DNA of 64,000 nucleotides, from assembly GCF_000230555.1 (NCBI RefSeq), contig NC_016078.1:1488001-1552000 (forward strand), given 5' to 3'. A program made the translations under genes and the position numbers. The notes beneath the pieces are model-generated. The model saw nothing but the letters and a program-made list of their open reading frames with translations. It made no database searches and was not told the DNA's origin. How positions within the stretch are numbered: the first letter of the stretch is position 1; every line of letters begins with the position of its first letter. Origin of the DNA: Pelagibacterium halotolerans B2. GTDB taxonomy: Bacteria; Pseudomonadota; Alphaproteobacteria; Rhizobiales; Devosiaceae. Below, in pieces: positions 1 to 9,265 of the stretch.

Positions 1-823
1 GACGCGCTTCCTTGGAGAGCTTGGTCTTGGCAATGCGGTCCTCGAGCTCCTGAAGCTCGTTGGTGCCGTCCTCGCCATCGCCCAGCTCGCGCTGAATCGC
101 CTTCATCTGCTCGTTGAGATAATATTCGCGCTGGGTCTTTTCCATTTGGCGCTTGACCCGGCTGCGGATACGCCGCTCGACCTGCAGAACGCCGATTTCG
201 CCTTCCATGAGGCCCAGAACGCGCTCCAGGCGCTCGGTGACCGACGGGGTCGCCAGAATGTCCTGCTTGTCCTGGATCTTGACGGCCAGATGGCTGGCAA
301 TCGTATCGGCCAGCTTTGAATGCTCTTCGATCTGGGTCACTGCCGCGACCACTTCGGACGAAATCTTCTTGTTGAGCTTGACGTAGTTCTCGAACTCTGT
401 GACCGCCGAACGCGCGAGCGCCTCGGCCTCGAGGGCATCGTGCCCCTCGACCGGCAGGGCCTCTGCCTGTGCCTCGAAATAATTCTCGGTCTGCACATAG
501 TTCTCGATCTTGGCCCGATGCAGCCCCTCGACCAGCACCTTCACGGTGCCGTCGGGCAGCTTGAGCAGTTGCAGCACCGATGCGATCGTTCCGATCTCAT
601 AGATGCCATCGGGTTCGGGGTCGTCTTCCTGGGCATTCTTCTGGGTAACGACCAGGATATGCTTGTCCTCGCGCATCACCTCTTCGAGCGCGCGTACGGA
701 TTTCTCGCGCCCAACGAACAGCGGCACGATCATCGAGGGAAACACCACGATGTCGCGCAGCGGCAGGACGGGATATACCTTTTCGCGGTCGAACGGGACT
801 GCCGAGGCTTTGGTGTCGGACAT
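1..823 (-). CDS. lon: ATP-dependent protease La (Lon), N-terminal part; continues beyond the window start
   Basis: Lon is a cytoplasmic AAA+ serine protease that degrades misfolded and regulatory proteins. About 274 codons are present. The translation opens MSDTKASAVPFDREKVYPVLPLR and runs through the substrate-binding LON domain (VFPSMIVPLFVGREKS, LVEGLHRAKIENYVQTE) into the coiled linker (RRIRSRVKRQMEKTQREYYLNEQMKAI), a typical Lon landmark. The ATPase and Ser-Lys protease domains lie outside the window. The ATG at 821-823 is preceded by an AAAGGA ribosome site. It ends the clpP-clpX-lon order usual in proteobacteria. A sigma-32-like promoter candidate lies about 120 nt upstream. Identification is very secure. 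Confidence 0.96.
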   Translation of the reverse strand, partial: MSDTKASAVPFDREKVYPVLPLRDIVVFPSMIVPLFVGREKSVRALEEVMREDKHILVVTQKNAQEDDPEPDGIYEIGTIASVLQLLKLPDGTVKVLVEGLHRAKIENYVQTENYFEAQAEALPVEGHDALEAEALARSAVTEFENYVKLNKKISSEVVAAVTQIEEHSKLADTIASHLAVKIQDKQDILATPSVTERLERVLGLMEGEIGVLQVERRIRSRVKRQMEKTQREYYLNEQMKAIQRELGDGEDGTNELQELEDRIAKTKLSKEAR

Positions 824-943
824 GGACTATCCTTTCGCAGTTGCCGGGAGGGAGGAGGAAACCGGCAACCTGTAGTGTGTTGCGCCCCAGTGTGCGCCTC
901 ACCCGTTAGGGATTGGCTAACCGAAGCGACTCTTCGCCCACTA

Positions 944-971
944 AGATAGGGCAATAGCGGCGCTCTACAAG
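944..971 (-). promoter_or_regulatory. candidate heat-shock (sigma-32) promoter of lon
   Basis: Reading the minus strand, CTTG (968-971) is followed by 17 bases and then CCTATCT (944-950). This agrees with the recalled alphaproteobacterial sigma-32 pattern CTTG-N16..18-CYTATnT. The site points toward lon, 120 nt ahead of its ATG. Heat-shock control of lon is known in several proteobacteria. The match was found by eye only, so confidence is moderate. Confidence 0.45.
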
Positions 972-1055
972 CGCGGCGGCGCAATTTCCCGTGTGCAGAT
1001 CGAAATGTCCGGCATGCAAGGGCTGCATGCCAACCCGTTACACAGCCTTCCCGCT

Positions 1056-1442
1056 CTACAGCAACTCGTCATAGGCCGACTCGCACAACTCGAGCTGGGC
1101 CAGGAAGCTCTCGTCATCCTCCATGGTCAGGTCGTAGGCGCCGCTGTCGAACACCGACCAGATTTCGTCGACCTCCTCCTGGCGCAGCCCGTGATCCTCG
1201 AGCAGCACGGTATCGATATCGGCTCCCAAATCGAAGGCGAGGTCCTCATAGTGCGCCATATCCTCGCTACCCTCGTCGTAATAATAGGACTCCTCGAAAA
1301 ACAGCGCGCTGCACCAGATCGCCTGGATCAGGCTCTTTGGCAGGTCCTGGACCAGCTTGGTCTGTGGTTGCGCAATCGCACCACCCGCACCGGCGAGCAC
1401 CAAGATGAGTGAGAGCGGCAACAGATACCGGAAAAATTTCAT
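1056..1442 (-). CDS. small secreted acidic protein of unknown function
   Basis: The 128-residue protein opens with a clear signal peptide (MKFFRYLLPLSLILVLAGAG, cleavage probably after AIA near residue 24). The mature part is strongly acidic, rich in D, E and Y, with one Cys in the IWCSALFFEE stretch and one near the C-terminus (LELCESAYDELL); these two could form a disulfide in the periplasm. I recognise no family. It lies between clpX and lon on the same strand, but the clpX terminator hairpin at 1572-1593 and the lon promoter candidate suggest it is its own unit. It may be real but lineage-restricted; coding is supported by the clean signal peptide and absence of a better frame. Confidence 0.7.
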   Translation of the reverse strand: MKFFRYLLPLSLILVLAGAGGAIAQPQTKLVQDLPKSLIQAIWCSALFFEESYYYDEGSEDMAHYEDLAFDLGADIDTVLLEDHGLRQEEVDEIWSVFDSGAYDLTMEDDESFLAQLELCESAYDELL

Positions 1443-1565
1443 ACGTTTCGTCCCCTGTCCAAATTGGCGCGCCAGGCCACCTTACAACCATAGCAAGCGC
1501 TGCGCGTTGCCGTAAACGCCCTGCCTGCCATTCGCTGGCAAATCTGCCGCCCCGGATCCCGGAAA

Positions 1566-1600
1566 CAAAAAAGGCCCGGATGCGTCCGGGCCTTTTTCAA
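1566..1600 (-). terminator. rho-independent terminator downstream of clpX
   Basis: AGGCCCGGA (1572-1580), loop TGCG, TCCGGGCCT (1585-1593): a 9-bp perfect stem. It has A-rich sequence on one side and T-rich on the other, so it can act in both directions. It lies 30 nt past the clpX stop codon on the minus strand. Confidence 0.85.
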
Positions 1601-1622
1601 ATTTTGAACTGCCGTCGCCCGA

Positions 1623-2900
1623 TCAGGCACCCGACTTCATGTCTTCCTTGGCCCGCTCGGCGTAGATGTAGAGCGGACGCACGTCCTTGTTCTCTACAAC
1701 TTCCTGGCTGATGACCACTTCCTCGACTCCTTCGAGCGAAGGCAGGTCGTACATGGTATCGAGCAGGATCGCCTCGAGGATCGAGCGCAGGCCGCGCGCA
1801 CCCGTCTTGCGGGCGATGGCCTGGCGGGCAACCGCCTTGAGCGCGTCCTCGTGGAAGGTCAGTTGCACGTCTTCCATCTCGAACAGACGCGCGTACTGGC
1901 GAACCAGGGCGTTCTTGGGTTCGGATAGAATCTGGACCAGAGCATCCTCATCGAGATCTTCGAGCGTGGCAATCACCGGCAGACGCCCGATGAATTCCGG
2001 GATCAGCCCGAACCGGACCATATCTTCCGGCTCGACTTCGGCAAGGACGTCGCCGACCCTGCGGTCGTTGGGGTCCTTGACAGCGGCTGTAAACCCGATC
2101 GAGGAGTTCTCGCCCCGTGCCGCTATGACCTTTTCCAGCCCCGCAAAGGCGCCACCGCAGATGAACAGGATGTTGGTCGTGTCCACCTGCAGAAATTCCT
2201 GCTGCGGATGCTTGCGGCCGCCCTGGGGCGGAACCGAAGCCACGGTGCCTTCCATGATCTTGAGCAGCGCCTGCTGCACGCCCTCGCCTGAAACGTCGCG
2301 GGTGATCGAAGGATTGTCCGATTTGCGCGAGATCTTGTCGACCTCGTCGATATAGACGATCCCGCGCTGCGCCTTGTCGACATTGTAGTCGGCGGCCTGC
2401 AACAGCTTGAGAATGATGTTTTCGACATCCTCGCCCACATAGCCGGCTTCGGTCAGCGTGGTGGCGTCCGCCATGGTGAACGGCACGTCGAGAATGCGCG
2501 CCAGCGTCTGGGCCAGCAGCGTCTTGCCGCAACCGGTCGGACCGATCAAAAGGATATTGGACTTGGAAAGCTCCACATCCTGATTCTTGGTCGCGTGGTG
2601 CAGGCGCTTGTAGTGGTTGTGCACGGCCACCGAGAGCACGCGCTTGGCGCGCCGCTGGCCGATAACGTAATCGTCGAGCACTTTGCAGATGTCGGCCGGG
2701 CTCGGCACGCCATCTGCGGACTTGACCATCGAGGTTTTCGATTCCTCGCGGATGATGTCCATGCACAACTCAACGCATTCATCGCAGATGAATACGGTGG
2801 GTCCGGCGATCAGCTTGCGGACTTCGTGTTGGGATTTCCCGCAGAACGAGCAGTAAAGCGTGTTCTTTGAGGATTCTCCGCTCGAATTTTCCTTGGACAT
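1623..2900 (-). CDS. clpX: ATP-dependent Clp protease ATP-binding subunit ClpX
   Basis: ClpX is the AAA+ unfoldase that feeds substrates to ClpP. All hallmarks are visible in the 425 residues: an N-terminal C4 zinc-binding domain (Cys 17, 20, 39, 42), Walker A GPTGCGKT (120-127), the GYVGEDV pore loop, Walker [10 protein letters not shown], and the sensor-2 region [11 protein letters not shown]. Length is normal for the family. It follows clpP on the same strand with about 170 nt between them and ends at a strong terminator. In alphaproteobacteria ClpXP is central to cell-cycle proteolysis; that role is inferred from the family. Confidence 0.98.
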   Translation of the reverse strand: MSKENSSGESSKNTLYCSFCGKSQHEVRKLIAGPTVFICDECVELCMDIIREESKTSMVKSADGVPSPADICKVLDDYVIGQRRAKRVLSVAVHNHYKRLHHATKNQDVELSKSNILLIGPTGCGKTLLAQTLARILDVPFTMADATTLTEAGYVGEDVENIILKLLQAADYNVDKAQRGIVYIDEVDKISRKSDNPSITRDVSGEGVQQALLKIMEGTVASVPPQGGRKHPQQEFLQVDTTNILFICGGAFAGLEKVIAARGENSSIGFTAAVKDPNDRRVGDVLAEVEPEDMVRFGLIPEFIGRLPVIATLEDLDEDALVQILSEPKNALVRQYARLFEMEDVQLTFHEDALKAVARQAIARKTGARGLRSILEAILLDTMYDLPSLEGVEEVVISQEVVENKDVRPLYIYAERAKEDMKSGA

Positions 2901-3071
2901 CTAGCAGCTCCAGAAGCGTTGCAAACGCTTGGTTCAGTTTCGCCGATTTTAGAACGCTACCCGACGACGCGTGAACAATTTCTCACTCTGACCATAAAGA
3001 TCGTTCCGCCGGGGCGCAATCGGCACGGACGCTTTCTCCAGCGCCCGTTGCCTGTGTTCGATAATGGGCGT

Positions 3072-3701
3072 TTATGCCCCGCCTTCGGGCACCGCCCGCT
3101 TCTCGTGAACGTGGTCGATAAGGCCGAGTTCCTTGGCCTCCTCAGGCGAAAGGAACTTGTCGCGCTCGAGCAGGTCTTCGACCTGTTGATATTCGAGCCC
3201 GGAATGCTTCACGTAGATTTCATTGAGCCGGCGCTTGAGGTTCTCCGCCTCGCGGGCGTGAATCATGATGTCGGTCACCTGCCCCTGATAGCCGCCCGAA
3301 GGCTGGTGCACCATCACGCGGGCATTGGGCAGCGCGCCGCGCATGTCCTTTTCGCCTGCGGTCAAAAGCAGCGATCCCATCGATGCCGCCTGCCCCATGC
3401 ACAGGGTCTGAACCTTGGGACGGATAAACTGCATGGTGTCGTAGATCGACAACCCCGCCGTCACCACCCCGCCAGGCGAGTTGATATACATGGCGATTTC
3501 CTTCTTCGGATTTTCCGATTCGAGGAAAAGCAGCTGCGCGACGATCACCGAGGCCATGTTGTCCTCGACCACGCCGGTCACGAAAATGATGCGCTCACGC
3601 AGGAGGCGCGAATAGATATCGAAGGCGCGTTCGCCGCGATTGGACTGCTCGACCACCATCGGCACGAGCGTGTTCATGTATAGATCGACGGGATCTCGCA
3701 T
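3072..3701 (-). CDS. clpP: ATP-dependent Clp protease proteolytic subunit ClpP
   Basis: Serine peptidase of the ClpXP/ClpAP complexes, 209 residues. The catalytic triad is visible: Ser107 in GQAASMGS, His132 in [11 protein letters not shown] and Asp181 in LLERDKFLS. Start is the ATG at 3699-3701, with GGGGGAG about 11 nt upstream. It is the first gene of the clpP-clpX-lon block. No insertions or losses relative to the family. Confidence 0.98.
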   Translation of the reverse strand: MRDPVDLYMNTLVPMVVEQSNRGERAFDIYSRLLRERIIFVTGVVEDNMASVIVAQLLFLESENPKKEIAMYINSPGGVVTAGLSIYDTMQFIRPKVQTLCMGQAASMGSLLLTAGEKDMRGALPNARVMVHQPSGGYQGQVTDIMIHAREAENLKRRLNEIYVKHSGLEYQQVEDLLERDKFLSPEEAKELGLIDHVHEKRAVPEGGA

Positions 3702-3875
3702 GTTTTGGGTAACTCCCCCGGAGAAAAGGATTCGGCTTGTCGGCCAGATAGCAAGCGATTGCTGCTTAAAGGACGGTTAAGCGTCACATAGGCTTGGCCG
3801 CGTTCAACTTCAATAGCAAGCCCAAGCGTGGCCCTATTGTGGCGCATGCTTAACGCTCGCAGCCTTTCCACATGG

Positions 3876-4103
3876 TCACTTGAAACTGGTGGCCACGCCC
3901 TTCTTGCGGAAATAAGCCTGCATGAGTTTGCGGCCCTGCCTGTTGGGCTGAGCAAGCCTGGACGTCTCGAAGACCGCTTCCTTGACGCCCTCCCGTGCCA
4001 TGGCACCCTTGAGTGCTGCAATATGAAGGTCGATGTCCTCATTGTCATTTTGAAGCGAAGCATAAATTGCGTCGATCGCTTGTGAAACGGTCATGTCGCT
4101 CAC
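3876..4103 (-). CDS. small conserved protein of unknown function (about 75 aa)
   Basis: A short, basic-ended protein, MSDMTVSQAIDAIYASLQ at the start and RQGRKLMQAYFRKKGVATSF at the end. It resembles small uncharacterised proteins of Hyphomicrobiales that end in a similar LAQPNRQGRKLM(Q)AYFRK(K/R)G motif; this is recall, not a search. Start is either GTG at 4101-4103 (GGAG 10 nt upstream) or the ATG at 4094, three codons later. No signal peptide or membrane segment. It is divergent from the P450 gene. Confidence 0.6.
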   Translation of the reverse strand: MSDMTVSQAIDAIYASLQNDNEDIDLHIAALKGAMAREGVKEAVFETSRLAQPNRQGRKLMQAYFRKKGVATSFK

Positions 4104-4230
4104 GATAAATAGTCTCCGAATTGATCCGGCCCATACCTAAAGAATTTCTGGGCATGGGCAAGACCGGACCATAGGCATGAAGCATTTGCCGGATTAGTCT
4201 GCTCCAAAAGAAACAAAGAGCCGCAAACCC

Positions 4231-5484
4231 ATGGCAGCCATAGTTCAGGTCCGACCCGTCACCGATGTGCCCGACGGCCTCAGCGCCAGCGCCCAACCTT
4301 CCGATCCCGCATTCTTCCAGAACCCCTACCCGTTCTACGCAGCACGCCAGGCCACCCATCCGGCATTTTTCTGGTCCGAGTACGGCCATTGGTGCTTCGC
4401 CGATTTCCCTACAGTCAGCGCCCTCCTCCGCGACCGGCGATTCGGTCGTGACATTCTCCACGTCGCCACACGCGAGGAAATCGGCCTGCCTCAGCCCAAG
4501 CCCCACACAGCCGATTTCGACCTCACCGAGAAATACTCTCTCCTTAACCTCGAACCGCCAGCCCATTCGCGGTTGCGCACCCTGGTCAACCGCGCCTTCG
4601 TCTCCCGCCAGGTCGAACTGCTGCGCCCCCGCATCGCCGATCTTGTCCACTCCATCATCGATGATTTTGAGGACCAGGGCGGCGTCGAGTTGATAAGGGC
4701 CTTCGCCGCCCCCATTCCCGCGATCGTTATCGCCGAGATGATCGGTCTGCCCGCCGAAATGGCGCCGCAACTGCTCGACTGGTCCAACCGCATGGTCCGG
4801 ATGTACATGTTCGACGTCAGCCACGAGACCGAACGCGACGCCAACCGCGCCGCCGCCGACTTCACCGCCTATCTGCGCCAGGCCATCGCCGAGCGCCGCA
4901 AACTGCCGCGCGAGGATCTGCTCAGCCACATGATCGCTGCCGAACAGGGCGGTGAGCGCCTGAGCGAGGACGAAATGCTCTCGACCGCCATCCTGCTGCT
5001 CAACGCCGGACACGAAGCGACCGTTCACACCACCGGCAATGCCGTAAAGGCGATCCTTGAAAGCGGCTACGATCCTCGCATGCTGTTCGCCGATGATACA
5101 GCCACCGCCGCTACGGTAGAAGAAGCCCTGCGCTTCGATGCGCCATTGCACATGTTCACCCGCTACGCGCTCGAGGACCTCGACTACAACGGCATCGCCC
5201 TGCGAAAAGGCGACGTGATCGGTTTGATGCTCGGCGCCGCCAACCGCGACCCCAACCGCTTTACCAACCCCAACACCTTCGATCCCCTGCGCACCGACGG
5301 CGCCAATGTCAGCTTCGGCGCCGGCATCCATTTCTGCATCGGCGCTCCGCTCGCCCGGCTCGAAATGCAGATCGCGCTGAAAATCCTTTTCGAGCGTCTG
5401 CCCAAGCTTCGCCTGACCGCCCCGCCCCGCTACGCCGATATCTATCACTTCCACGGCCTGGAACGGCTGGACGTGAGTTGGTGA
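4231..5484 (+). CDS. cytochrome P450
   Basis: A 417-residue soluble bacterial P450 that should oxidise a small organic substrate using electrons from a ferredoxin system. Visible motifs: the I-helix AGHEAT (oxygen activation), the ExxR pair in EEALR, and the heme-ligand loop FGAGIHFCIGAPLARLE with Cys369. No membrane anchor. The substrate cannot be inferred: no ferredoxin, ferredoxin reductase or pathway gene is adjacent, so redox partners must be encoded elsewhere. The ATG has no obvious Shine-Dalgarno. It is convergent with the nnr gene across a repeat-containing gap. Confidence 0.94.
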   Translation: MAAIVQVRPVTDVPDGLSASAQPSDPAFFQNPYPFYAARQATHPAFFWSEYGHWCFADFPTVSALLRDRRFGRDILHVATREEIGLPQPKPHTADFDLTEKYSLLNLEPPAHSRLRTLVNRAFVSRQVELLRPRIADLVHSIIDDFEDQGGVELIRAFAAPIPAIVIAEMIGLPAEMAPQLLDWSNRMVRMYMFDVSHETERDANRAAADFTAYLRQAIAERRKLPREDLLSHMIAAEQGGERLSEDEMLSTAILLLNAGHEATVHTTGNAVKAILESGYDPRMLFADDTATAATVEEALRFDAPLHMFTRYALEDLDYNGIALRKGDVIGLMLGAANRDPNRFTNPNTFDPLRTDGANVSFGAGIHFCIGAPLARLEMQIALKILFERLPKLRLTAPPRYADIYHFHGLERLDVSW

Positions 5485-5530
5485 GCAACTGACTCTTAAT
5501 CAGCGGCCCTGGCCCGGCAAACCCACCACA

Positions 5531-5690
5531 ATCATCCCCAACCTGATCCGGGACCCCGTAGCCGCCAGCGCAGATGGTTCTGGCCAAGGCCTTTCCTCCT
5601 GGATTGATTCCGGGACAGCGACGCGGGCAATGCCACGGCCTTCCCCATTACCACAACCGTCATCCCGGACTTGATCCGGGATCCAGTACA
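5531..5690. repeat. degenerate short palindromic repeats (CCCGGA-cttga-TCCGGG type), about three copies
   Basis: The best copy is ATCCCGGA (5662-5669), CTTGA, TCCGGGAT (5675-5682). Related copies are at 5531-5556 (CATCCCCAACCTGATCCGGG) and, more degenerate, near 5600-5620 (GGATTGATTCCGGGAC). They fill the space between the convergent 3' ends of the P450 and nnr genes. Repeats of this kind are common between alphaproteobacterial genes. They may also help terminate transcription. Confidence 0.7.
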
Positions 5691-5737
5691 CTCAGCGCCT
5701 GAAGCAGAAACCCTGCCGATCGTATGCCGGTTTCGAC

Positions 5738-7213
5738 CTAAAGCCCCGCCCCCGACAGATCGGCCAGCACCTCGGGAATCAAACCCGGCAGGTCGTCCGC
5801 CACCATCCCCGGCTTGCCAAAAAGCTGCGCCGCCCGCCCGTGAATATAAGCCCCGGCGCATGCAGCCTCAAAGCTGCCCATGCCCTGTGCCACCAGGCCA
5901 CCGATCAGTCCCGCCAGCACATCGCCCGCTCCGGCGGTTGCGAGCAACGGCGTTCCCGTGGTGTTGACCACGGCGCGCCCCTGCGGATGCGCGATCACCG
6001 TATCGGCGCCCTTGAGCAGCACGATTGCGCCCGCCCGCTCCGCCGCGGCAATCGCCCTTTCCGTCTTCGCCCCCTCGATTTCACTAAACAGCCGCGTGAA
6101 CTCTCCCGCATGCGGTGTCAGAACCACGCTTTCCGGCGCCCGCCTGCCTATGGCAGCGAACAGCGCGTCCGGCTGATCGGCAAAACTGGTCAACGCGTCG
6201 GCGTCCAGCACAAGCCGCGCATGGCTCTCGAGCGCCGCCAGAACCATTTGCCGTGTCGCCTCGCCGATACCGGCGCCCGGCCCGATCACCAGCGCATTCT
6301 TGCGTGTGTCCTCGAGCATTGCGCGCAATGCCGGGGCATCGCCGATGTCGGCAAGCATGATCGCCGTGACGTGAGCGGCGTGCACCAGCAGCGCTTCGCG
6401 TTCACCGGCAATTGTCACGAGCCCCGCCCCGCTGCGCGCGGCGCTGAGCGCCGAAAGTCGGGCCGCGCCCGTGTGCAGCGGATCGCCCGACACCACGACG
6501 CAGTGGCCCGCATCGAATTTGTGCTCCTGTGCCGTTCTGACCGGAAGGGTCCAGAGCCTTGGGTCGTTCTCGAACAGTTTGATGTCGATCTCCGCCAGAA
6601 CCGCGTCGGGAATGCCGATATCGGCCAGCAGCACTTCGCCGCACAACCCACCGCCCGGCAACAGCAAATGGCCCGGCTTGTGCCGGAAAAATGTCACCGT
6701 CAGGTGCGCGCGCACAGCAACGCCGCGCACGCCCCCCGTCGCTCCGTCGACGCCGCTGGGCATGTCGACGGCCACAATCCTTGCGCCACTCTCATTGATA
6801 CCGGCAACCAGGTCGGCCATTTCTCCCTCGACGTCACGCGACAACCCTGCGCCAAGCAGCGCATCGACGATGATGCCGAAATCTTCGCACATCGCGGGCA
6901 CCGCCGTTTCGACGGTCCCACCCCACATCCGCGCCATCATGGCGGCATCGCCATCGAGATCGGATTTGGCACAGGTCAGCCCCAAGCGCACCGGCCACCC
7001 GCGCTCCGAGAGCAGGCGCGCGACGACAAAGCCATCACCGCCGTTATTGCCGGGACCGCACAACACGAGCACCGGCTGCAACGGAAATCGCTGGCTCACC
7101 TCATAGGCGACGGCCTGCCCTGCATTCTCCATCAATGTCAGCGAATTGACGCCGCTCTCGATCGCCAGCCTGTCGGCCATGGCCATCTGTCTTGGGGTCA
7201 GCAGGTCCTGCAC
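5738..7213 (-). CDS. nnr: bifunctional NAD(P)HX epimerase / ADP-dependent NAD(P)HX dehydratase
   Basis: Repairs hydrated NAD(P)H: the N-terminal YjeF_N half epimerises NAD(P)HX and the C-terminal kinase-like half dehydrates it. Visible: epimerase nucleotide loop [23 protein letters not shown], and in the C-half the ADP-binding [13 protein letters not shown] near the end. I place the start at GTG 7211-7213 ([16 protein letters not shown]) because GGAG stands 6 nt upstream and homologues begin there; an in-frame ATG at 7264 would add 17 unlikely residues. That gives 491 residues, normal for the fused form. Cytosolic housekeeping. Confidence 0.93.
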   Translation of the reverse strand: MQDLLTPRQMAMADRLAIESGVNSLTLMENAGQAVAYEVSQRFPLQPVLVLCGPGNNGGDGFVVARLLSERGWPVRLGLTCAKSDLDGDAAMMARMWGGTVETAVPAMCEDFGIIVDALLGAGLSRDVEGEMADLVAGINESGARIVAVDMPSGVDGATGGVRGVAVRAHLTVTFFRHKPGHLLLPGGGLCGEVLLADIGIPDAVLAEIDIKLFENDPRLWTLPVRTAQEHKFDAGHCVVVSGDPLHTGAARLSALSAARSGAGLVTIAGEREALLVHAAHVTAIMLADIGDAPALRAMLEDTRKNALVIGPGAGIGEATRQMVLAALESHARLVLDADALTSFADQPDALFAAIGRRAPESVVLTPHAGEFTRLFSEIEGAKTERAIAAAERAGAIVLLKGADTVIAHPQGRAVVNTTGTPLLATAGAGDVLAGLIGGLVAQGMGSFEAACAGAYIHGRAAQLFGKPGMVADDLPGLIPEVLADLSGAGL

Positions 7214-7273
7214 CTTCAACTCCGGTTTCAATCGGCAGCACCATCCCCCCGATACGGCCTGCAATCACAAACA

Positions 7274-7306
7274 AATAGGGCCCCGCAAAGGTTGCGGAGC
7301 CCTATT
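7274..7306 (-). terminator. terminator-like hairpin between tig and nnr
   Basis: Outer arms AATAGGG (7274-7280) and CCCTATT (7300-7306) enclose inner arms CCGCA (7283-7287) and TGCGG (7293-7297). On the minus strand it is followed by a T-rich run. It lies about 145 nt past the tig stop codon and 60 nt ahead of nnr. Confidence 0.65.
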
Positions 7307-7356
7307 CAAATAGTGAGTTCTGTGTCGATAACGTGGCCGTTACCGAACGCCGTCGA

Positions 7357-7475
7357 TCAGTGATCGTGATCGTCGTCGATCCGGAGCGCTGCCAGGAAAA
7401 GTGGAAACCGCTTTTCCGGTTCGGCAGCGCGACCACAAGGAAGCGATATCGTCAGTGATCGTGATCGCTGTCGAT
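7357..7475. repeat. direct duplication of the last 24 bp of tig flanking a dispersed hairpin element
   Basis: The segment 7452-7475, which encodes the trigger-factor C-terminus IDSDHDH plus stop, recurs at 7357-7380 with two mismatches (it would encode IDDDHDH plus stop). The two copies bracket hairpin element copy A (7383-7433). The arrangement looks like a target duplication or a slippage event linked to element arrival. Seen directly; the mechanism is inference. Confidence 0.8.
7383..7433. repeat. dispersed nested-hairpin element, copy A
   Basis: Outer arms GCGCTGCC (7386-7393) and GGCAGCGC (7423-7430); inner arms GGAAAA (7395-7400) and TTTTCC (7412-7417). The conserved GTGGAAACCG and GGTTC segments are shared with copies at 38.1, 43.5, 53.1 and 58.3 kb. 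It lies just past tig. The stems differ in sequence from the other copies but still pair. Confidence 0.8.
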
Positions 7476-8840
7476 ATCGAACCCGTCTTCGCCCTCACGG
7501 ACCAGCTTGACCAGTTCGTCGCGCTTGATCTTCTTGTCCTTGACCTCGGCCAGTTCGACGACGAAGTCGACGACCTTGTTTTCAAAGATCGGAGCGCGCA
7601 GGCCGGCAAGAGCGTTGGGGTTCTTGCGGTAATAATCGTAAACCTGCTGTTCCTGGCCGGGGAAGCGCCGGACTTCGGCGATCAGCGCCTGCTGGTGCTC
7701 TTCGTCGGACACGGTGATCTCGTTGACATTGCCGATTTCGGCAACGACCAGCCCGAGGCGCACGCGGCGCTCGGCGATCTTCTTGTAGTCTTCCTGAGCC
7801 TTTTCCTCGGTCGTGCCTTCGGATTCGAAGGTCTTGCCGTGATGTTCGACCTCATGCTTGACCCGATTCCAGATCGCATCGAACTCGGCATCGACGAGCT
7901 TGGCGGGCACGTCGAACTTGTGGCCCTCGTCCAGCGCGTCCAGAACGAGTCGCTTGACCCGCTGCTGCGAGAGATTCTTGTTCTGGGTCTCGATCTGCTC
8001 GCGGATCGCCGTCTTGAGCGCGGCGAGATCCTCAAGACCCAGCGTCTTGGCGAACTCGTCATTGAGCTCCACATCGGCCTTGGGGCCATCCACGTGCAGC
8101 ACGTTGACGTCGAACTCGGCCTTCTTTCCGGCCAGTTCCTCGTTCTGGTAATCCTTGGGGAAGGTGACCTTGATGGTCTTGTTGCCGCCCTTCTTGATCC
8201 CGACAAGCCCCTCTTCGAAGCCCGGGATGAACTGGCCCGAACCAACGATCAGGTGCGTGTGGTCGGCAGAGCCGCCCTCGAAGGGCTCACCGTCGATCTT
8301 GCCGACGAACGAAAGACCGACGCGGTCGCCATCTTCGACAACGCCCTCATCGCCCTTGTCTTCATACTGCCGGTTCTGCTTGAAGAACTTTTCGACTTCC
8401 TCGTCGACTTCCTTGTCAGTCACTTCAACGACCGGCTTTTCGAGCTTGATGGTCTTGAAATCCATCAGCGTGACCGGAGGCAGCACTTCATAGGAGACCG
8501 AAAATGCTAGATCGCCCTCGCCGTCGAGCACACGGTTGATGAGCGCCTGGTCTTCACTGAGATCGATTTCCGGCTGGGTTGCCGCCTTCTCCGAGCGCTC
8601 TTCGAGCGTCTTGGAAACCGTCTCGTTGATCGAATCCTGAAGCACTTCGCTCATCAGCGAACGGCCATAGACCTTTTTCAGATGCGCCGTCGGCACCTTG
8701 CCGGGGCGGAAGCCCTTGAGCTGCACCTTGCCCCGAACCTCGTCGAGCTTTTCGTCGAGTTTCGATGCGAGCGCCGTCGCCGGAATGGTCACATCGAGCT
8801 TGCGGCGCAGCCCTTCGTTCAGAGTTTCAGTCACGTTCAT
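7452..8840 (-). CDS. tig: trigger factor (ribosome-associated peptidyl-prolyl isomerase chaperone)
   Basis: Binds nascent chains at the ribosome exit tunnel. The 462 residues show the N-terminal ribosome-binding region (MNVTETLNEGLRRKLDVTIP, FRPGKVP signature in KGFRPGKVPTAHLKK), the central FKBP-like domain (GDRVGLSFVGKIDGEPFEGG) and the C-terminal helical chaperone domain. I chose ATG 8838-8840; the longer in-frame reading would start inside the tRNA-Leu gene. The C-terminus ends in an acidic His-rich tail (DIDSDHDH) that is duplicated downstream. Confidence 0.97.
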   Translation of the reverse strand: MNVTETLNEGLRRKLDVTIPATALASKLDEKLDEVRGKVQLKGFRPGKVPTAHLKKVYGRSLMSEVLQDSINETVSKTLEERSEKAATQPEIDLSEDQALINRVLDGEGDLAFSVSYEVLPPVTLMDFKTIKLEKPVVEVTDKEVDEEVEKFFKQNRQYEDKGDEGVVEDGDRVGLSFVGKIDGEPFEGGSADHTHLIVGSGQFIPGFEEGLVGIKKGGNKTIKVTFPKDYQNEELAGKKAEFDVNVLHVDGPKADVELNDEFAKTLGLEDLAALKTAIREQIETQNKNLSQQRVKRLVLDALDEGHKFDVPAKLVDAEFDAIWNRVKHEVEHHGKTFESEGTTEEKAQEDYKKIAERRVRLGLVVAEIGNVNEITVSDEEHQQALIAEVRRFPGQEQQVYDYYRKNPNALAGLRAPIFENKVVDFVVELAEVKDKKIKRDELVKLVREGEDGFDIDSDHDH

Positions 8841-8894
8841 TTTGCGTATCGATCCCGTATTTTCGTAAATCGTGTTTGGAGGCCGGCGCGAATT

Positions 8895-8979
8895 TGGTGC
8901 GGGTGAGAGGAGTCGAACCTCCACGCCTTGCGGCGCTGGAACCTAAATCCAGTGCGTCTGCCAGTTCCGCCACACCCGC
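8895..8979 (-). tRNA. tRNA-Leu, anticodon UAG
   Basis: 85 nt including an encoded CCA. Acceptor arms GCGGGTG and CACCCGC, discriminator A, anticodon stem CTGGA/TCCAG around loop TTTAGGT (anticodon TAG), a class II variable arm (CGCCGCAAGGCG), and T arm GGAGG-TTCGACT-CCTCT. It decodes CUA and other CUN leucine codons. Located immediately upstream of tig on the same strand. Confidence 0.96.
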
Positions 8980-9012
8980 GCATCTCGTACGCCGGGCGCC
9001 GAGTTGGCACGC

Positions 9013-9041
9013 GTCCTAGCCCAACTTCTCTTTACAGTCAA
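9013..9041 (-). promoter_or_regulatory. candidate sigma-70 promoter of tRNA-Leu
   Basis: Minus-strand TTGACT (9036-9041), 17-bp spacer, TAGGAC (9013-9018), placing the transcription start about 25-30 nt ahead of the mature tRNA 5' end. A good -35 and an average -10. Found by eye. Confidence 0.5.
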
Positions 9042-9265
9042 AGCCTCATTGGTTCGCAGGCGGCCTTCCCCGCGTGTTTGCGCGCGACGCCACCCTGTTC
9101 CATGATGCCGACGGGACCCACCGTTAGCACGACCCGCAATATGCACAATAATTCGGCAATATGCCCACATTTTACCCAGTCCATTCCGCTTCAGTGCGAG
9201 AATCCGGTTTTGCTTTTCCCCGTAAATCATTGATTTTAAACTCGGGTGATGATCGAAATTCCGAC

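Noticed and set aside
4045..5454. 469-codon open frame antisense to the P450 gene
   Set aside because: The P450 motifs are all on the plus strand and the antisense product has no family character.
9130..9265. NtrC binding sites upstream of glnB
   Set aside because: Partial TGCAC-like words occur but no two-fold symmetric pair that matches the consensus.
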